A DNA stretch of 64,000 bases from Flexithrix dorotheae DSM 6795 (GTDB lineage Bacteria > Bacteroidota > Bacteroidia > Cytophagales > Flammeovirgaceae). How positions within the stretch are numbered: position 1 is the stretch's first letter; each line of letters opens with the position of its first letter. Under the pieces are notes generated by a model. The model searched no databases and was not told the DNA's origin. It saw only the letters and a program-made list of their open reading frames with translations. Of the stretch, positions 61,692-64,000 are shown piece by piece. Location of the stretch: NCBI RefSeq assembly GCF_000379765.1, contig NZ_KB903431.1, positions 186,001-250,000 of the forward strand, given 5' to 3'. The translations under genes were made by a program, and so were the position numbers.

Positions 61692-61919
61692 TTATATAAA
61701 ACTATTCTTAAATCCCTTTTCCTTAAGCACTTTTACCACATTCCTGTTGGGAATGATTTGGTGTAAGCGGTCATAATACCTAAAATCCAATTCCTTTTTA
61801 GTCTGGTAAAATTCCTGGAAAGAAATATCATCTTTTAGGTATTTAATGGCCAGATCAGAAGTTTCCTGATCCCAATCTTTTTTGATTTTGTCTAATAAAT
61901 CTGAAGTATGCATAACCAT
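61692..61919 (-). CDS. Small cytoplasmic protein of unknown function
   Basis: A 75-residue charged, helix-rich protein (SDLLDKIKKDWDQETSDLAIKYLKDD, then ELDFRYYDRLHQIIPNRNVVKVLKEKGFKNSFI). It has no signal peptide. An in-frame ATG two codons downstream (giving MHTSDLL) is an alternative start. No family recognised. Its composition and an AT-rich upstream region make it a plausible real gene. Confidence 0.5.
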   Translation of the reverse strand: MVMHTSDLLDKIKKDWDQETSDLAIKYLKDDISFQEFYQTKKELDFRYYDRLHQIIPNRNVVKVLKEKGFKNSFI

Positions 61920-62174
61920 TCATTTTTTGATTGAAAAATATTGTTGGTTATGTAGCCTAAAGGGAATGTATATCAAAAATAGTCATTCCAGCTAAAAAAG
62001 GCAATTTGCCTTATGGGATAAATCAAAAAAAATCGAGTCTGTGTAGCTTCTCCGGAATATTCAACAGATAGTTGAGACGAACTGGCTACCAGATACCAAT
62101 TTGTAGCCAGCCGTTTCATTTTAGGTATTTTGATTCTTTTTAATTTTCAATGTAATATTCTATTTCCCACTTTA

Positions 62175-62858
62175 CTAATGCCCGTGGAAGTAGCCGTATA
62201 ATTGAAACATAAACAAACCTATCCCAGCTAATACCAGGTACCAGTTTACAGCCTTGTAAAAAGCAGGAAATTGATTGTGTTTTCTTGAAAGCGTAAGGAT
62301 AAGTACAATTGGAATTAATGCCAGTACCTGACCTGCTTCTACGCCTAAGTTAAAGCACAGAATTTTTGCTAAAAATTGCTCTTGGCCGTTATCAAAAGAC
62401 TGTAATCGGGTGGAGAGTCCAAAGCCGTGAATTAAACCAAAAATACCTACCATAAGCAGTAAATTAGGTGATTTTACATTCATCTTTTTAAAACCATCCA
62501 AATTCTCAATTCCCTTGTACAAAACGCTCAGGGCTATAACCGCATCTACCAGGTGTTCATTTGCCGTAATTGCAGTATAGGTTGCACCAATTAATGTAAT
62601 GCAATGTCCTATCGTAAATACGGTGATGAACTTCAAAATATCCTTAAAACTGTTTAAATAAAAGACGGCACCAGCCAAAAAAAGCAAGTGATCGTAGCCA
62701 GTGAGCATGTGTGTAGCACCTACCTGAATGTAAGCCCACAAACCTCCGTTGCGTAAGAGCTCCTGATCGGCACTGGTGACATCATGTGCTACCCCTAAAA
62801 GCGGGACAAATAGTAATAGCAGGGAAAGTCCCTGCTTCAGGTTTATATACTTCATCAA
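62175..62858 (-). CDS. HupE/UreJ-family membrane protein (metal permease-like)
   Basis: A 227-residue protein with an N-terminal signal or helix, then six or so membrane helices. The conserved blocks are GATHMLTGYDHLLFLAGAVFYLN, ITVFTIGHCITLIGATYTA and GLIHGFGLSTRLQ, with histidines at the positions typical of HupE/UreJ nickel or cobalt transporters (HxxxxYDH, GHxxT, HGxGLS). The gene overlaps the His-rich DUF4198 gene by four bases (ATGA), so their products act together, probably in uptake of a divalent metal such as nickel, cobalt or zinc. Confidence 0.9.
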   Translation of the reverse strand: MMKYINLKQGLSLLLLFVPLLGVAHDVTSADQELLRNGGLWAYIQVGATHMLTGYDHLLFLAGAVFYLNSFKDILKFITVFTIGHCITLIGATYTAITANEHLVDAVIALSVLYKGIENLDGFKKMNVKSPNLLLMVGIFGLIHGFGLSTRLQSFDNGQEQFLAKILCFNLGVEAGQVLALIPIVLILTLSRKHNQFPAFYKAVNWYLVLAGIGLFMFQLYGYFHGH

Positions 62859-63946
62859 TTCTTTTTTCTAAAGACCAGGAATAACACCCCAATAATCAGC
62901 AAGCTACCCAAAATAAAACCCCAGGTAGGAATGCCATCCTCATGATGATGCTCTTCATGCGTATGCGTACTGCTATCATGTTTGTGGGTTATCTCAAATG
63001 TCAAAGTCGCCCATTTAGACTGATGAGTTAATTCATCGCTATCGGTAACATTAATCATGTGAATGGTTCGTAGGTAGTAGATTCCGTCTTCTGGCAAATC
63101 TACCATAACCATTCCCTGGGCATTGGTACGTAATTGTTGCCCGCTGGTATGTGTATGCGCTTCCTGTGGCTCGTGAGTATGGTCGTGTTCCTCGTCATCA
63201 TGTGGATGTTCGTGAGAATGTGCTTCACCACCGTGTTCGTGTTTATGGCTGTGATCGTTGTGTGTATGCGCGTGCGCACTTTTGATGTAATCCGCAAATA
63301 CGAGTTGGTTGGGAAGCGGCTTACCATCTGACAACAGCTGTACTTCTAACTTTTCGCCACTATATTTTTCGTAAGGATTTGTTTGAGGAACAAACTCAAT
63401 TGGATAACTGAAGACGGTATTCCAGTCATTAGTTTTGGTATCTCCAACCTGATAAATGACCTTTACGTGTTTTTGATAACTCTCTACAGCATCTTGATCC
63501 AATAAGTTATGATTGGTGCGGTATTCGAGCATATCCAAAACACCATCGTGTTCGAGGTAGCTATTGAATTCCTCGGCAGCAAGTGCTATGTTTCTGGCTT
63601 TAGTAGAAACCCCTGCCACATAAGTTCCCGCTTCACCCGCATTGAAGGTCAATTGTGTAATCGTGCTGTCCTGGTCCTGCCATTGATTCGGATTGATGGC
63701 TTCTCTTTTTCCATGAGCGAGAATAGAAGCATCTAACATGCGATCGCGGGTGATAATATTTTCGCTATTCTCAAAAGTACCGTTGTACAGGCTTAAAGTT
63801 ACTTCCTGATTAGGCTGTAAGAAATAGGTTTCCATCTTCAGGTACAGATCGTGACTGCATAGGAACATGAAGGCTAATAGCATGAAAAAGGGCTTGCAAA
63901 ATTTGTTTTTAAATTCTTTGGAAATTACGCTTGTGTTTAATTTCAT
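62855..63946 (-). CDS. DUF4198-type metal-associated protein with His-rich loop and C-terminal anchor
   Basis: A 363-residue protein. A hydrophobic leader (FFMLLAFMFLCSHDLYLKMETYFLQPNQEVTLSLYNGTFENSENII) starts a domain of the DUF4198 (NikM-like periplasmic) kind. Between about residues 225 and 270 lies an unusually His/Asp/Glu-rich stretch (HAHTHNDHSHKHEHGG, HSHEHPHDDEEHDHTHE) that would bind several metal ions, and a second short one (HKHDSSTHTHEEHHHEDG) precedes a final membrane helix (GFILGSLLIIGVLFLVF) and KKN tail. It probably collects metal for the HupE/UreJ protein, with which it is translationally coupled. Confidence 0.88.
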   Translation of the reverse strand: MKLNTSVISKEFKNKFCKPFFMLLAFMFLCSHDLYLKMETYFLQPNQEVTLSLYNGTFENSENIITRDRMLDASILAHGKREAINPNQWQDQDSTITQLTFNAGEAGTYVAGVSTKARNIALAAEEFNSYLEHDGVLDMLEYRTNHNLLDQDAVESYQKHVKVIYQVGDTKTNDWNTVFSYPIEFVPQTNPYEKYSGEKLEVQLLSDGKPLPNQLVFADYIKSAHAHTHNDHSHKHEHGGEAHSHEHPHDDEEHDHTHEPQEAHTHTSGQQLRTNAQGMVMVDLPEDGIYYLRTIHMINVTDSDELTHQSKWATLTFEITHKHDSSTHTHEEHHHEDGIPTWGFILGSLLIIGVLFLVFRKKN

Positions 63947-64000
63947 TTTTTGTTGTTGATAGTTTATTATATTTGTTTTCTTATTATACTTAACGATTAT

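Noticed and set aside
62081-62111. Inverted repeat CTGGCTAC/GTAGCCAG after the HupE/UreJ gene as terminator
   Set aside because: The stem is short and no U-run follows on the leftward strand.
63100-63331. Reading frames on both strands within the His-rich region
   Set aside because: They are shadows produced by the repetitive His/Asp/Glu codons of the DUF4198 gene.

Overview
The window looks like a chromosomal stretch of a free-living, probably marine member of the Bacteroidota, most likely order Cytophagales (inference). The grounds are two SusC-type receptors (one paired with SusD), a one-protein hybrid two-component regulator, many lipoprotein signals, TAnnTTTG-type promoter boxes, low GC and almost no Shine-Dalgarno sequences. 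No rRNA, tRNA, CRISPR array, integrase or transposase was seen.

Layout. (1) 1-10.5 kb: the start of a SusC gene running off the left edge, an operon GH109 / L-threonine dehydrogenase / DUF3472 lipoprotein, a 1364-residue hybrid two-component regulator and a divergent sulfatase. A 22-bp direct repeat occurs upstream of both the SusC gene and the GH109 operon and is the best candidate for the hybrid regulator's operator. (2) 10.7-16.1 kb: an interlude with an outer-membrane barrel and its small partner, a VOC protein, the rifampin ADP-ribosyltransferase Arr, an aldo/keto reductase, an AraC regulator and a small lipoprotein. (3) 16.2-38 kb: a large sulfated-glycan locus. Leftward run symporter / L-fuconate dehydratase / Gfo-Idh-MocA oxidoreductase / sulfatase; rightward run SusC / SusD, then TetR / sulfatase / beta-propeller hydrolase / sulfatase; then leftward sulfatase / propeller-alpha-toroid protein / PafA phosphatase. 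Three copies of a 16-bp palindrome lie between the divergent symporter and SusC genes. (4) 38.4-46.1 kb: a LytS/LytTR two-component system with two surface lipoprotein genes whose promoters and signal peptides come from one segmental duplication; all three transcription units carry the same TTTAGAA direct repeat. (5) 46.2-55 kb: a divergent pair of polysaccharide lyases (alginate-lyase fold and PL12 heparinase III type), endonuclease V, a TraB/GumN protein, a 14-bp minisatellite and a large NPCBM-containing putative glycoside hydrolase. (6) 55-64 kb: general genes (DoxX-like, membrane MutS homologue, luciferase-like oxidoreductase, WYL regulator, epoxide-hydrolase-like protein, HupE/UreJ with a His-rich DUF4198 protein) and a decayed gene fragment.

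How it works together (inference): five formylglycine sulfatases, GH109, two lyases, several unassigned hydrolase-like proteins and L-fuconate dehydratase point to use of sulfated, fucose-containing and probably uronic-acid- or amino-sugar-containing polysaccharides. Liberated fucose would be oxidised and dehydrated rather than isomerised; lactonase and the later steps are not in this window.
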